A stretch of 64,000 nt of DNA. Source: Quillaja saponaria (taxonomy: Eukaryota > Streptophyta > Magnoliopsida > Fabales > Quillajaceae). The translations under genes were made by a program, and so were the position numbers. Of this stretch, positions 47,718 to 59,456 are shown one piece after another. The notes beneath the pieces are model-generated. The model did not search any database, had not been told where the DNA came from, and was given only the letters and a program-made list of their open reading frames with translations. The stretch spans positions 19,441,001 to 19,505,000 of the forward strand of contig CM055605.1 of the NCBI GenBank assembly GCA_029379385.1, read 5' to 3'. Positions within the stretch are counted from its first letter, which is position 1; the number at the start of each line of letters is the position of its first letter.

Positions 47718-48279
47718 ACTTCATTCAGTACTTTTTTGGTTAATACTTTGAAAATTTTAAAAATATTAGCTTGATTAGCTAACTATTCTAAAAGTTTTCT
47801 TATATATTTCCTAAAAGCTATTTTCTTTTCAAGGATATGGGACTTTCAGACACCATTTAAAGGTTTATAAATATATTATGGTAATCATGGATTATAAAAA
47901 TCTGAAACTTGTTGAGTTTCTTATTTCTTTTCTTCAAAAACTAGTTTTGCAGCATTTTGCAATATTTGTGCGTATGACTTAGACTGACTCATTGGGTTTT
48001 GAGTATATTGGATATAATGATGAGGATTTTAGGCTATAAACTGAAGTAGTTGATAGTATAATGGACTATCATACCTATGTTATGGAAAAAAAATTGAAGT
48101 ATGCTGGATGCATAGATCCAATAAAGGGATATCCAGGAGCATTTGAGGATTGTCTGTTTTTAGGATTACTCTTTGCATTTGGTTTAACAGAATGCCTATC
48201 TCTTACAACGTCTACTAAAAGTTTTTTACCTTTATCGTTCTTTGGCTGACTCATGTCTGCTTAGAAAATTTGCAATAAA

Positions 48280-50245
48280 TTTTTTATTACATTTGATATG
48301 TTCTATATCAAAAGGATATTGATAAATAAAATTATATCATCTAATTCGTTTTTGGATTTTCTTCTCATTTTCTAGATTTAAGAAAATCTTTTAATGCTTA
48401 ATTATTAGGTAGAATAAGAAATTTATCTGATATTAGATAAATATGAAATATTTTAAAACCATTTTTTGTGGCTAAAAGTTCTTTTTTTATAAATAATATA
48501 ATTTATTTCATTAAGCTTAAATTTTCCTGAATTATAGCCACAATTTTTTTTTTCTTCCTTATCTATTACAGCTTGTAAAACTGTTTCTCAATGTTCATCG
48601 CTGGCATCAATTTTTAATATTAATTTATCTCATTCTTTTGGAAAATAAATATTAGGTAAATTTTCTATTTCACCTTTAATTTTCTAAATTAAATTGGAAT
48701 CTTTTTCGTCCTAAAAGAATTGTTTATTCTTTTTGAGTTTTTCTAATAAAGATTTTGCCTTTTTGGATAAATCTTTTATAAAATTCCTACCATAATTTAG
48801 AATTCCTAAACAATTTTGTAGTTGTTTATTATCTACAATTTCATTAGGAAAATCTTTTATTTTTGTAAGAATATGATCTTGTAACTTAATCCTTTTTAGG
48901 GTTAAGTTTAATCCTAAGAATTCTATTTCTATTTTTTCCACTTCTATTTTCTTGGGACTTAAGATAATTCCATGCTTTATGAAAATATCTCTATCTTGTT
49001 CAAAATATCTTTTATGTTCTTTTTCTGTTTTAGAAAAAAAAGAACATCATCTATATAAATAATAAAGAAATCTTTAACATTTTTAAAAATAGTATCCATC
49101 TAGTTTTGAAAAATTTGTACAACATTAAATAAACCGAATGACATAACAGTCCATTAATAATGTCCATATGAAACACTAAAAGCAGTCAAAGGTTTTGGAA
49201 AAGCAGTCAAAGTTTTTGACTCATCAGTTAATTTTAATTGTCAGAAACTTGACTTACAATCAAATTTATTAAAATATTTAGCTTGTCTTATTTGATTAAC
49301 AAGAACATCTTTTCTAGGTATAAAATAACCATCAAATTCAAGATTTTGATTTAATCTCTTGTAATTAATGACCATTTTAGCTTTTCCTCTTTTTATTTCA
49401 AAATGAATTCTTACCATAAAAACAAGACTAGAATGAGGACTAGTAGTTTATTCTATTAGTCTTTTGTCTAATAATTCTTTTATTTGAATTTCAAATTCGT
49501 TTATATCTTGTTTAGTATAAATCATTGGTTTAATCCTAATTATTTTATTAGGATCTGATAACTTTAAGCTATAATATCTAGGACTTTTTTTCAAATTACT
49601 TTAAGGGGTCTTTACTAAAATTTGGTTCTAATTGTTTATATAACCAATATGAAGTATCGAAGGACTAAATTTCACCTTTCTTTTTAAAAGGTTCAAATCA
49701 TTTATCACACTTATACTTAAATTTTACAAGTATAGGTATCGATGTTTTTTGTTCATTTAAAGTTAATTTTAAGAAATTATTATTTAATTTTAAAGGCAAA
49801 TATTTTTGTAAAAAATTATTTCCTAATAGAATATCTCCATGAATTAATGGAAAACATAAAATTTTTAGAATAAGAAATTTTTATTTCCTAATCAAATTGG
49901 TATATTTTTAGCTTTATGTTCTATAATAGTTTCTCTATAATCTATTTTTTTAGTTAGAATATGATGCTTCATCAATACCCATTTTTCTATAGGTGCGTTA
50001 GTTCTACATGTACTAGTTGTAGCACATGTATCAACTAGAACATCTAATTGATATGGTTTATATCCAACAAAATTAAAGTTATCTAAAATATAATTATATT
50101 TCTTTTTATTTTGATGTAAGAAAATAATATCTTCATTTTCTCCAATTAATAATTGAGATATTATTACAGCTTTTAATTCCCTATTTTTTGAAGAATTGTT
50201 TGAGCCTAGAAGTATAGGCAATTTAACACTAGGATTTATAATCAC
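48280..50245 (-). pseudogene. Caulimovirid protease-RT-RNase H polyprotein remnant
   Basis: Protease part at 50245-49892: VDTCATTSTC has Cys where the canonical DTGA(T/A) motif has Gly, so the active site is altered. The RT region at about 49560-48950 is interrupted by several stops, including one right after the KSSF block (about 49245). The connection/RNase H start is at 48941-48711, with NCLGILNYGRNFIKDLSKKA. RNase H then decays to a HIKCNKNLLQIF end near 48280. It is described only as a broken relic. Confidence 0.72.
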
Positions 50246-50284
50246 TTGACTATTTCCTATATTTTCTTCTGAAAATTCATCTTC

Positions 50285-50638
50285 TTAAATTTCTCTTTGA
50301 TTTTGGCTTCCAAAACTTATCTTAGGGATTAACATGGATTGATGACTACTAAATGATCTTTTATCCTTAAAATAAAGTTTACTTTCTGAAGCCATAAATT
50401 CTATAGGTTGAACTTGTCTTCTTTTTTTGTTTTTAGTTAAATCTTTTATTAGCCAATCCGAAGATATTTCTAAATCCTTCCAATTTATTAATCGAGGTTG
50501 AATTTCTGAATCAAAACCACGAGGTTCAAATATTTTAATAAAGTGTTTATCAACTTTCTTAGTTGATGTTTGTGTAAGATTTGTTAATTCATAGATTGAT
50601 TTTAATTTTATTTCCAAATCATTACCGTCTTCCATCAT
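50285..50638 (-). pseudogene. Caulimovirid upstream ORF fragment
   Basis: A 117-codon frame, MMEDGNDLEIKLKSIYELTN..., with a basic segment (KKRRQVQPIEF), immediately upstream of the protease region. By position it would be the end of a movement- or capsid-region ORF. I could not assign the domain from sequence. Confidence 0.45.
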
Positions 50639-51179
50639 TCCTATATTTTTAGTTTGAATTCTTAATTGTAAAGAATTCTAAATATTAGAATCATTGATGT
50701 ATATGAAATAATTCGAAAGAATTCTGAATATTAGGATCATTGAATTATTTTAAACCAATTAATTTGAAAGACTTATGTAATCGTTTAGTGTTAGAACTTC
50801 ATTTGCACAATAGGAAAATTTTTTAACCTAAAGCAACCTATGTGTTGGGCAATGATAGTAAGAAATTGGTTTGTGAATCATAGCAAGAAATTTTTAACAT
50901 AAAACAACCTAGATGGTTATGCATTAAATTTGTCTCGTTCTATCAACTTATAAACAAATTCTATATAATGAAGAGCTATGATTACCACATGTGTATGTAG
51001 ATATTAATGTCGATTGCATTCTGTTATTTCATTCCAAAACCTATTTGGGATCATTTGAGCAATTGTCCCACAAAAATGTGATAGGTAGGCCACAATGATG
51101 ATGGGGGTGATGTCAATCCAAATGGTCATTTTTCAATATTTTTTATCTTGGTAAATTAATTGGGTGGCCTATAGCAAAT
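50639..51179. other. No gene seen
   Basis: AT-rich, with a short near-duplicate around 50680-50750 (GAATTCTAAATATTAGAATCATTGA and GAATTCTGAATATTAGGATCATTGA type). 51040-51180 may be the decayed left continuation of the CACTA remnant. Confidence 0.5.
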
Positions 51180-52260
51180 AAGTTAGAGGGAAGTGACTAG
51201 AAGAGCACCGTGACCTATATCTTTCTTAATTGTGAAGAGATCTCACCTTATATAGAGTAAATTTCTCACATCATTTCCATTTTATGTAATATTTTACTTA
51301 GTTTTTTTTTTTAATTTGTTTGTAGACAATTTGATGCAATGTTGAGAAATGAGAAAACTAACTATCACATATAAACAACTAGAGACACTTTGCGAGAATA
51401 ACTTTTCCAAATGGCTCTATGACTAAGTGAGCGAGACCTTGCTTAATCATACAATTATGGATTATAATATATAATATCATTCATTCTTATAATATTAATA
51501 CTTTCACATGTAGGTTTGGAAAGATGTAAGTATAGTGCTCGCATACAAGATGTAGCACCCGATTTGAGTGAATATGTGAAGTATTAAAGTGGATACAATA
51601 TCAAGGAATATAGATTTCAAATACAAAGTTATGGACAACACAAGAAAACAATGAATAGTGGTGTTTGTGTTAAATGTGATTGTTTTGATGCATGTGACTT
51701 TTATGATATGTTGACTGGTGTTGTTGAGTTAAAATATAGGGGACCTAATAACAAAGTTGTTTTATGCAAATGTCAATGATATGATTTTTTTGAAAAATGA
51801 CTTAAAGTTGGTATTTAACATGGTTTTATTGATAATAACCGTAAATCAAGACTTCAACTCAAACGAACCCCTTGTATTGGGATATCAAGCGAATAAAGGC
51901 ATGTCAGTTAGACAAATTCGGAGTATGGCCATTAGAGAGAGTCCTATGTGAGTCTGCAGAACAATCTTTGCCTGCCATTGTGTTACTCCCTCCCCCACCC
52001 ACTAGTTATGCTCCTCCTCTGGACTTTTATTGCTCTTGGGGTGGCATATATGACCTTCGACTATGCATATGCCTCCTCGTCGATCATTGAGCCCTCTATG
52101 GATATTAGACATGGAGGTAAATAATGCAGTAATTATTAAATTATTCTTTGATGCAAAGGAGGAGGAGGCTAATAATGATAATTCTAGAACTGATGGAAGA
52201 CGTGAGAAGGACCTTAATAAGATGATCCATGCTTATGATAATGAGTTGGATTGACCAGTC
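51180..52260 (+). mobile_element. CACTA transposon remnant (TNP2 C-terminal region), decayed
   Basis: Reproduces the exon pattern of 2392-3177: TYIFLNCEEISPYIE (about 51212-51256), an intron ending at TTTGTAG (51325), QFDAMLRNEKTNYHI, then after a second intron the DUF4216 domain with shifts: YRFQIQSYGQHKKTMNSGVCV (about 51610-51680), DFYDMLTGVVELKYRGPNNKVVL (about 51700-51765). Near 52066 it reads MPPRRSLSP, paralleling the MPPRSRKP start of the TNP1-like gene at 3633. Stops and indels are frequent, and no TIR was found. Confidence 0.72.
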
Positions 52261-53338
52261 ATTACTATAGTTAGCAACATGTAATTTTCTTACAATTAAA
52301 TACATTATTATTTTTAATATCGTTGTTTTTAACTACTTTTACTTTTTGACAGTGAATGCAGTAGACATCTGAATTTGGTCACTACTATTATAAGGTTGGC
52401 TAAAAACTACCTCCCTGGACTGTATCCTACATATTCTAAGTTTCTAAATAAGACAAAACAGTTCGGGTTGAGCATAATACCCGCAAAACCAATTAATCGA
52501 TTTGAATTTGATCAATTTGGACCAAAACAGACCCAACTCAATATTATTAGTTTCAAAATCGGTTGAAAATTTTAGCCCTGAGGTAGGTCGGGTTGTTTCG
52601 AAGGTCACAAAATTATTATAATTGGGTCAACCAACTCGACCAAAAGAATAAGCCCCATTGCTATATAACTTGATTATGAGACTAACTTCTAACCAGCCCA
52701 ATTAAAATAAGCCCACTTTACCCCATAAACCCACTTTAACTAATGTCATATAGAAAGTAGAAACAAACCCTAAATCCAAAACAATTACTTTTCTTTCATG
52801 TTCGGCCACCAGAGATGGAGATCTAGAAACAACAACAAGCTCTCTGCCTCTCTCTCAATTCCTCCCTTTTCAGTTTACTCCAAAATGCTTATCATTTATT
52901 TCTCAACCCTTTAACTTCATGGTTAGCTATTGCAAAAGAGTTAAAGTGAACTTAAGTTTACTTCTTCGACTTGCATACAACAAAGGTTTGTAACTGTAGT
53001 TGTAAATCTACTAATTTTGAGGTTAACTTGTGACATTTTCATATTTGTTTGGTTGGTATGGGTGCTTCCTTGCTTTTTCCTACTCAACATTCTTTAATAC
53101 GTGGTGGTTCTTTCAATATCTCTTGAACTTTTTGATATTTCATCAATTTGTATATGTAACTTGATGAATCTATCTATGGAGGTTTAAATTTAGTTTTGTT
53201 TTTTTGTTTTTGTTTTGTTTTGTTTTTTTTTTTTTTTTTTTTTTTTGTGTTTTTTTTAATGAATTTTTTATGTTATTCTTTGTAAAATTTAGTTTGTAAT
53301 TTGTAAAAATATGGTGATTGATTCTTAATTTCATCCAA
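52261..53338. other. Intergenic; unclassified
   Basis: No gene supported. 52440-52740 holds a repetitive-looking tract (GGGTTGAGC..., ACCCAACTC..., GGTCGGGTTG) that I cannot classify. 52790-52900 is CT-rich and leader-like, without a coding frame. 53196-53270 is a poly(T)-rich tract ending 68 bp before the LTR at 53339. Confidence 0.5.
53196..53270. repeat. Poly(T)-rich tract
   Basis: T runs broken by single G (TTTTTTTGTTTTTGTTTTG), then a run of about 26 T. It could be the antisense poly(A) tail of a retroposed sequence, but no body was recognised. Confidence 0.85.
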
Positions 53339-55268
53339 TGTCATAGTTCTCTTGGAGGTATGACTAGCCAGGGAAATGGATAACCAAACCTTTGTAATAT
53401 TGACTTTAAAAGCAAGAAACGAATACGACACTTGACTAAACTAAAGAGTAGAAGTAAATTTTATAAAACATGAGTTAACAATAAAAATTTGTTTACTAAA
53501 CTTATAACAATTTTTAAAAATTTCGTCGAATGTTTCCCATAAAGTGGAACATGTCCATTAAATATAAAAACACATTCCTGTTGTTACACAATAATAACCA
53601 CAACAACAAAGATAACAAAGAGCTCCGCTCGATTCTCATCGTAATAACAATTAACTAAATTACTACCCTACATAGGACTAGGAACCTCATAACTCTAATG
53701 TGACTGCAAACTTTCATCATTTAACTTCCAAAATTGAGATTCTGAAAAATTACTTTGCCACCAAAAACTTGGAAAACTCCATTATCGGTAACTACTATTC
53801 TCGAGATCCTGTTACTAAAAAAAAATAGACACAGAAGAGGGATTAGTCCTATGGACTTCGTGAGTGGAAAATTATACCTAAAGGGTACTAAGTATCACCC
53901 AATATACGTATAGAATATATTATCAATTAATATCAATATGTTATATATTTCAAAACTACTAAGATTACACATATACAAATACGGAAATTTAAAACTTAGT
54001 GAACACAGTTCAATTAGTACACTATAAAATCCACTTAAAACAATTAAAGCAATCAAAGCAAGCAAAGGGTCGACAGAGTAACTTAGCGTCGCACACCACC
54101 TCCTACCGAGCAGTTTTGCGCCTTCACACCAATATATAATTAGAAACAGAATCACTGAATCCTTTCTTCAAATCCACCCACCGGGCTGAGAACTCAATTC
54201 TTTTAAAAAACTTATTAGAATCAGAAAATGTCAAATTAAAACATCCTAGGTACATCTGGATTTCAATTTTAGATATAAAAAATCATTTCAAAGAAAAATT
54301 CATTTCGTTAGCCCTTATCAACCACAAACAATCTCAACCATCAAACATAATTCAAATAATTCACAGACTTATTTTTCCATGTAACACATCAATTCAAATA
54401 CACATACAATTATACATAATAATCTAGCAACCAAAGGGTAGCAATTAACCACTCACCTTTAACTAATTTCATTCGTCACTTACACTTGCGTTCATGCCTC
54501 TTATCAGGTCCATATGAGAATCCTAAACACTAGTTGCCACTAGAAAACGAATAGGTGATCACAAATTACTAAGCAAAAGAGGGTCACAGAATTGCCAGTT
54601 AACTTGAGTCATGCCAAAGAGTTTGATAGTAGAGGGAAGGACAAGTTGTTCACAGTAAGAGGAAAGAAACTAACAACAGTTGGCTGCTATAGAAGCTTCA
54701 CGGCAAAGCAATGAGGCCAAAGAGCTTCACGGTAGGACCAAAGAAAAGAGAAGAAAAGTTTTTCTCTTGAACTTTCTGGAAGCAGAGAAAGAAAAAAGAA
54801 TGAAAGATGGTGGAGGAAGAAATAGAAAAGGAAGGGTACTGGCCAAAATAAATAAATAAATAAAATAAGAAGGGAGGAGGAATAAATAAAAAATTAACAA
54901 AAGAAAAAGTCTTAGTAATAAAATAATATATCATAGTGTGCATGTGATGAATTGTGGCTCTAATTTACTTATAGTTATAAATACACACACACACACATAT
55001 ATATATACTCAATTATTGTTTTATACTTCATTATATTCATAACAGATTTTATTTACTAATACACTTTAAATGAAATGAACTCCAAGTCCAAGTCAATCTA
55101 TAATATAATGAAAATACTTTTTCCAATTTTATACACGTGTATGTGTGTGTGTGTGTATATATAGTGTTTATTCCCTTTAAACCTAATTTGCCTAAACTTT
55201 TATTATCTTAGTCATGTAGGTTATGTACGAACGTTCTAAAACATATATTAAATTATCGGGGTATCACA
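53339..55268 (-). repeat. Complete 3' LTR, 1930 bp
   Basis: Minus-strand start TGTGATACCCC directly follows the polypurine tract, and the minus-strand end ...GAGAACTATGACA is at 53339. The termini are TG...CA. It contains CA/TA microsatellites at about 54985-55009 and a GT run at 55142-55160. A 44 bp segment at 53359-53402 is the family signature (AGCCAGGGAAATGGATAACC). Confidence 0.88.
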
Positions 55269-55288
55269 ATCTCCCCCCTTAAAAAAAA
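55269..55288 (-). promoter_or_regulatory. Polypurine tract
   Basis: Minus-strand TTTTTTTTAAGGGGGGAGAT immediately before the LTR start TGTGATACC, the primer for plus-strand DNA synthesis. Confidence 0.85.
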
Positions 55289-55970
55289 TTCGTCCTGAAT
55301 TTCAGTAAAAAGGGGTTACAGATAGATTGTTTCACTGTAACTTCTGTTTCCTATATGATTTCTTGTTTATTGGTTTTCACCAAAGGATAAATAGATGTTC
55401 ATGGACTTGATTAGTTATATTCATCACTGATTATTTCTCATACATTAGATTCTTATCCACTTTTATCTCTTGGAACATATGGTTTATAGGCCCATCACAC
55501 TTCTACTGCATTACTCTGATAATTAAACACCTAAATTTCAATCCCACTCAGACTTAACTTTTCATTTTGCCTCAACATAGGCTCAAGTCTACCACTAAAA
55601 GTATGGCAAAATGTCATATATTTCTCTATATCAAAAGGACGTATCTTGAGTTTCACTACGTTACTTGTAATCTTCTACTACCTAAATTTCTTTTCAAAGG
55701 CATTGAGGATTAGTTAATTCCTAATCGAAGCCAATATTCTACTATCTCACACAACTCACAACACAACCACTATTTGTTGTCGTGTCTAAAGGAACACAAA
55801 TGAATTTCATGCTCATTTATTGTATAAGGCCAAGGATAATGAGTTACAGAATCACAACTTGAAATTTCAGGATAAATTAAAACGTGCCACTAGGTCCATA
55901 TACGCCTGGGTAAAGTACGTAAACAAAGTAACAACATCCCATATTTGCAGTCACAGACCTATAAACCCAA

Positions 55971-55982
55971 GCTCTGATACTA
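55971..55982 (-). promoter_or_regulatory. Primer-binding site, initiator-Met tRNA
   Basis: Plus strand GCTCTGATACTA is the reverse complement of TAGTATCAGAGC. It matches the tRNA-iMet PBS consensus TGGTATCAGAGC at 11 of 12 positions. Three bases separate it from the LTR end (TGTCACATCC at 55986). Confidence 0.85.
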
Positions 55983-55985
55983 CCT

Positions 55986-56850
55986 TGTCACATCCCTCTC
56001 AGTGGTATGACTGGCTGGAGGAATAGATAACCAAGTCTCCGTAACTTTGACTTCAAAAATAAGAAACAAACACGATACTTGACTAAACTAAAGAGTAAAA
56101 GTAAATTTTATAGAACATGAGTTAACCAAAAAAAAAAAAAATTTGTTTACTAAAACTTCTAACAATTTATTAAAAATTTCAGCGGAGGTTCCTCATAAAG
56201 TGGAACATGGCCATTAAAATATAAAACACATTCATGTTGTTATACAATAACAACACAACAATAAAGACAATAAGGAGCTTCGCTCCGATTCTCATCATAT
56301 TAACAATGAACTAAATGGTTAACCCACATAAGACCAGGAACCTCATAGCTATAATGTAACTACAAACTTTAATCATTGACTTCAAGATTGAGATTTTGAA
56401 AATTACATTGCCACTAAACACTTGGCAAAATCCATAATCAGTAACAGCCATCCTCGAGATCCTATTACTAAAATAAAATAACCACAGAAAAAGGATGAAT
56501 CCTACAGACTCCTTAGTGAAAAATTGTACCCAATGGGTACTAGCATCACCCAACACACGTATAGAATATATTATCAATTAATATTAACATGTCATATATT
56601 TCAAAACTACTAAAATTACACATAAAAATACAAAAATATAAAACTTAGCGAACATAGTTCAATTAGTACACTATCCACTTAAACAATCAAAGTATATAAA
56701 GCGAGCAAAGGGCCAACAGAGTAACTCAGCCCCGCACATCACCTCCCACCGGGCAGTTTTATGCCCTCACACCAATATATAATCAAAAACAAAATCACTA
56801 AATAAATAGAATCATTGAATCCCTTCTTCAAATCCACTCACAGAGGCTGA
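55986..56850 (-). repeat. 5' LTR, truncated by a copia element
   Basis: On the plus strand starts TGTCACATCCCTCTCAGTGG and parallels 53339-54190 (TAACCAAG..., AGCTTCGCTCCGATTCTCATC, GGAACCTCATAGCTATAATGT). It stops after CTTCTTCAAATCCACTCACAGAGGCTGA, where copia integrase sequence begins. About 865 of about 1930 bp remain. Confidence 0.83.
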
Positions 56851-59018
56851 AAATCAATTGACAGTCTAGTATGCACCGAAGCAAAACAAATTTTTTGAAA
56901 GGAATAATAAAACAGTAATGGAGATGGCAAGATCGATGCTTGGTGATAAAGGTCTTCCAAAGAAATTTTGGGCTGAAGCAGTATATACCATTGTTTACCT
57001 ACTAAATAGATGTCCAACAAAAGCAGTGAAAAATAAAATGCCAGTTGAAGCTTGGAGCGGTAAAAGGCCTTCAGCAAAACATATTAAAGTTGTTGGCTGC
57101 ATATACTACATTCATATTTCTCATCAGAAAAGAAGCAAGCTTGATGACAAAAGCGAGAAAGGAATATTCTTGGGCTATAACACTCAATCAAAAGGCTATC
57201 TAATCTACAATTTAAAAACAAAGAAGCTGGTAATCAATCAAGACGTAGAGTTCAACAAAAATGGTTCGTGGTATTAGGATGAAGAAAAAGTAGAGAGAAA
57301 AATTATCCTATAAACTATTCGACAACCACCAGCTTAAATACAAGAAATTACGAATGATGATGAAGTAATTACAACTCCTCCAGAGTCACAAAGTTCTTCT
57401 GAAGAAGCTCTATCACTGAATCACCTCCAAGTAGAATGAGATCAATTAATGAAATATATGAAACATGCAATTATACTATCTTAGAGCCATAAAGTTTTGA
57501 ACCAGCATTGAAGAAAGAAGAATGGATGCAAGCTATGAATGAAGAACTAAGAATGATCAAGAAAAATGAAACTTAGGAGCTTGTTGACCGACCTAAAGAA
57601 AAAGAGATCATTGGAGTTAAGTGGGTTTACAAAATAAAACTTAACTCCGATAGTTCAATTCAAAAACACAAGGCAAGATTGGTTATTAAAGGCTACTCCC
57701 AACTTCTAGGTATTGACTATAATGAAACTTTTGCTCCTATTGCACAAATGGATACTATTCGTGCTTTAATTGCTCTAGCTAGAAAGAATGAAAGGAGAAT
57801 CCATCAACTAGATATTAAATCTGCATTTCTAAATGGAGTATTAGAAGAAGAGATTTATGTGGAGCAACCACAAGGGTTCGTGGTAAAAGGAGAAGAAGAC
57901 AAAGTCTATAGACTAAAGAAAGCTCTATATGGGTTAAAGCAAGCACTGCGAGCTTGGTATAGTGGCATCGACGGATACTTCATTGATCATAGTTTCATGA
58001 GGAGTAAGAGTGAACCAACTCTATACATCAAGACCCAAGGTAACTCTCACACTCTCATAGTTTCTCTGTATGTGGATGATCTTATCTATGTAGGGAACAA
58101 TGAGAAGATATTCAAGAATTCAATGAGGATATGATGAAAACTTTTGAGATGACTGACTTGGGTCTACTATACTATTTTCTTGGTATCGAAATAAGCTAAG
58201 AAAAAGAAAGAATATTCATATACCAAAAGAAGTACATGAAGCTTTTGATAAAGAAGTTCAATATGAATGGCTGGAAGTCCGTGTCTACTCCTCTAATCAC
58301 TAATGAAAAACTAAGAAAGGATGATGGAGCTGAAAAAGTGAATGCCTCTCGCTACAAAAGCCCTATTGGAAGCTTACTCTATCTCACTGCTACAAGGCCT
58401 GATATAATGTTTGCTACAAGCCTGCTATCAAGATTCATGCAAAGTCCTAGTCAAATTCACTATGGAGCTGCACAAATAATTCTAAGGTATCTAGAAGGTA
58501 CTAAAGGTTATGGAATATGGTTTAAGCCTACTGACAATTCAAAACTATTCAGATATACTAATAGTGATTGGGTTGGATCAGTGAATGATTTAAAAAGTAC
58601 CTCAAGCTACGCTTTCACACTAGGGTCTGGATTCTTTTCTTGGTCATCAAAGAAGCAAGACTTCATGGCACAATCATCAGTGGAAGCAGAGTACATAGTA
58701 GCCGCAGGATCAACGGACCAAGCTATATGGCTTCAAAGAGTATTAGAAGATATAGGAGAACATCAAAATGATCCAGCTGAGATCTTTTGTGATAACAAGT
58801 CAACTATAGCTATGACAAAAAATCCGGTGTTTCATAGTAGGACAAAGCGTATAGCAATCAAGCATCACGCAATATGGGAGGCTATGATAAACAAAGAAAT
58901 TGAGCTTAAATACTACAACACTAAGAAGCAAGTTGCAGGTATTTTTACTAAAGCACTTCCCATAGCAGGGTTCGTATGGCTACAAGAAATGCTCGGAGTA
59001 TCGGAGAAAATATATTAA
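56850..59018 (+). pseudogene. copia pol remnant (integrase end, RT, RNase H)
   Basis: Integrase C-terminal part: KTVMEMARSMLGDKGLPKKF, NRCPTKAVKNKMPVEAWSG, EKGIFLGYNTQSKGYLIYN. After a stop-rich linker (57275-57520), RT: KWVYKIKL, FAPIAQMDTIRALIALA, LDIKSAFLNGVLEEEIYVEQ, ALYGLKQALRAWY and the YVDDL active site at 58070-58084. A frameshift near 58130 follows, then RNase H from 58236: RPDIMFATSLLSRFMQSP, NSDWVGSVNDLKSTS, SSVEAEYIVAA, IFCDNKSTIAMTKNPVFHSRTK, AGIFTKALP. The stop TAA at 59016-59018 is followed directly by the purine tract and LTR. Confidence 0.9.
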
Positions 59019-59025
59019 GGAAGAG

Positions 59026-59456
59026 TGTTGAAATTAATATACTTTCTAGAATAATCCAATACAATGTACATTAGCCTTGAACAAAGTCAACTAATGGCAG
59101 TGAAGACAAAGTCAATATTGTCTAGAATTATCTATATGTCAACTACTAATTAACTTGGCAGTGAAGTCATATATGGCAGCATGTTAAAGCTGTAAGCTAT
59201 GTCTAGAATTTTGCAGATAAGTGTATTATGTCGGCAGAATATGGAGGCTTCATGGAAGCCTTGATAAGTTGGTGGACTTATGCCTATAAATAAGCAATAG
59301 AAGTTCTTTGTAATATAAGCTAAAAAAAAACTGCAAGCCTTTGCTTCCTTTGTATATCTTTCCAACTATCAATATAATTATATTTTTTTCAAGTTCTGTG
59401 TCCTCATATTTCCTCTTAGTGTATTTAAATTCTACCTTCCAAATATAACTCCAACA
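59026..59456 (+). repeat. copia 3' LTR, 431 bp
   Basis: Starts TGTTGAAATTAATATAC and ends CCAAATATAACTCCAACA, with 5-bp inverted termini TGTTG/CAACA. A TATA-like CTATAAATA lies at about 59283-59291, followed by the expected transcription start and an A-rich processing region (AATATAAGC...). The following bases CAATT may be one half of a target duplication, but the partner is lost. Confidence 0.88.

Larger units (their letters stand above)
46742..50638 (-). mobile_element. Endogenous caulimovirid (pararetrovirus) remnant, decayed
   Basis: Minus-strand sequence with the caulimovirid layout: an upstream ORF (50638-50285), an aspartic protease region with a VDTCATTSTC-type active site (around 50020), reverse transcriptase (about 49560-48900), RNase H (about 48700-48280) and a downstream ORF overlapping the RNase H end (MSQPKNDKGKK at about 48251). 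The RT retains DGYFIPRKDVLVNQIR and KYFNKFDCKSSF, a pattern typical of Caulimoviridae rather than Ty3-gypsy. There is no integrase or LTR. Numerous stops and frameshifts show an old integrated copy, and no intact viral ORF remains. The genus is not determined. Confidence 0.78.
53339..56850 (-). mobile_element. Gypsy-family LTR element with only 717 bp internal region (non-autonomous), 5' LTR truncated
   Basis: Read on the minus strand: 5' LTR (55986 up to about 56850, cut by copia), PBS for initiator-Met tRNA at 55971-55982, 717 bp of internal sequence, polypurine tract at 55269-55288, and a complete 3' LTR (55268-53339). The internal part has no pol and only broken gag-like frames, so the element cannot encode its own proteins. 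LTRs match the family seen at 16287-26160. Homology around the PBS side (55700-55985) to 22600-22853 shows the relationship. Confidence 0.85.
56850..59456 (+). mobile_element. Ty1-copia element, 5'-truncated, with intact 3' LTR
   Basis: Pol from the end of the integrase core through RNase H, then a short purine tract (AAGGAAGAG), then a complete LTR TGTTGAAATT...ACTCCAACA (59026-59456). The left border lies inside the gypsy LTR at about 56850 and is internal to integrase, so the 5' LTR and gag are gone. The three longest frames (119, 151 and 260 codons) are comparatively well preserved, suggesting a younger element than the copia at 1-2376. Confidence 0.92.
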
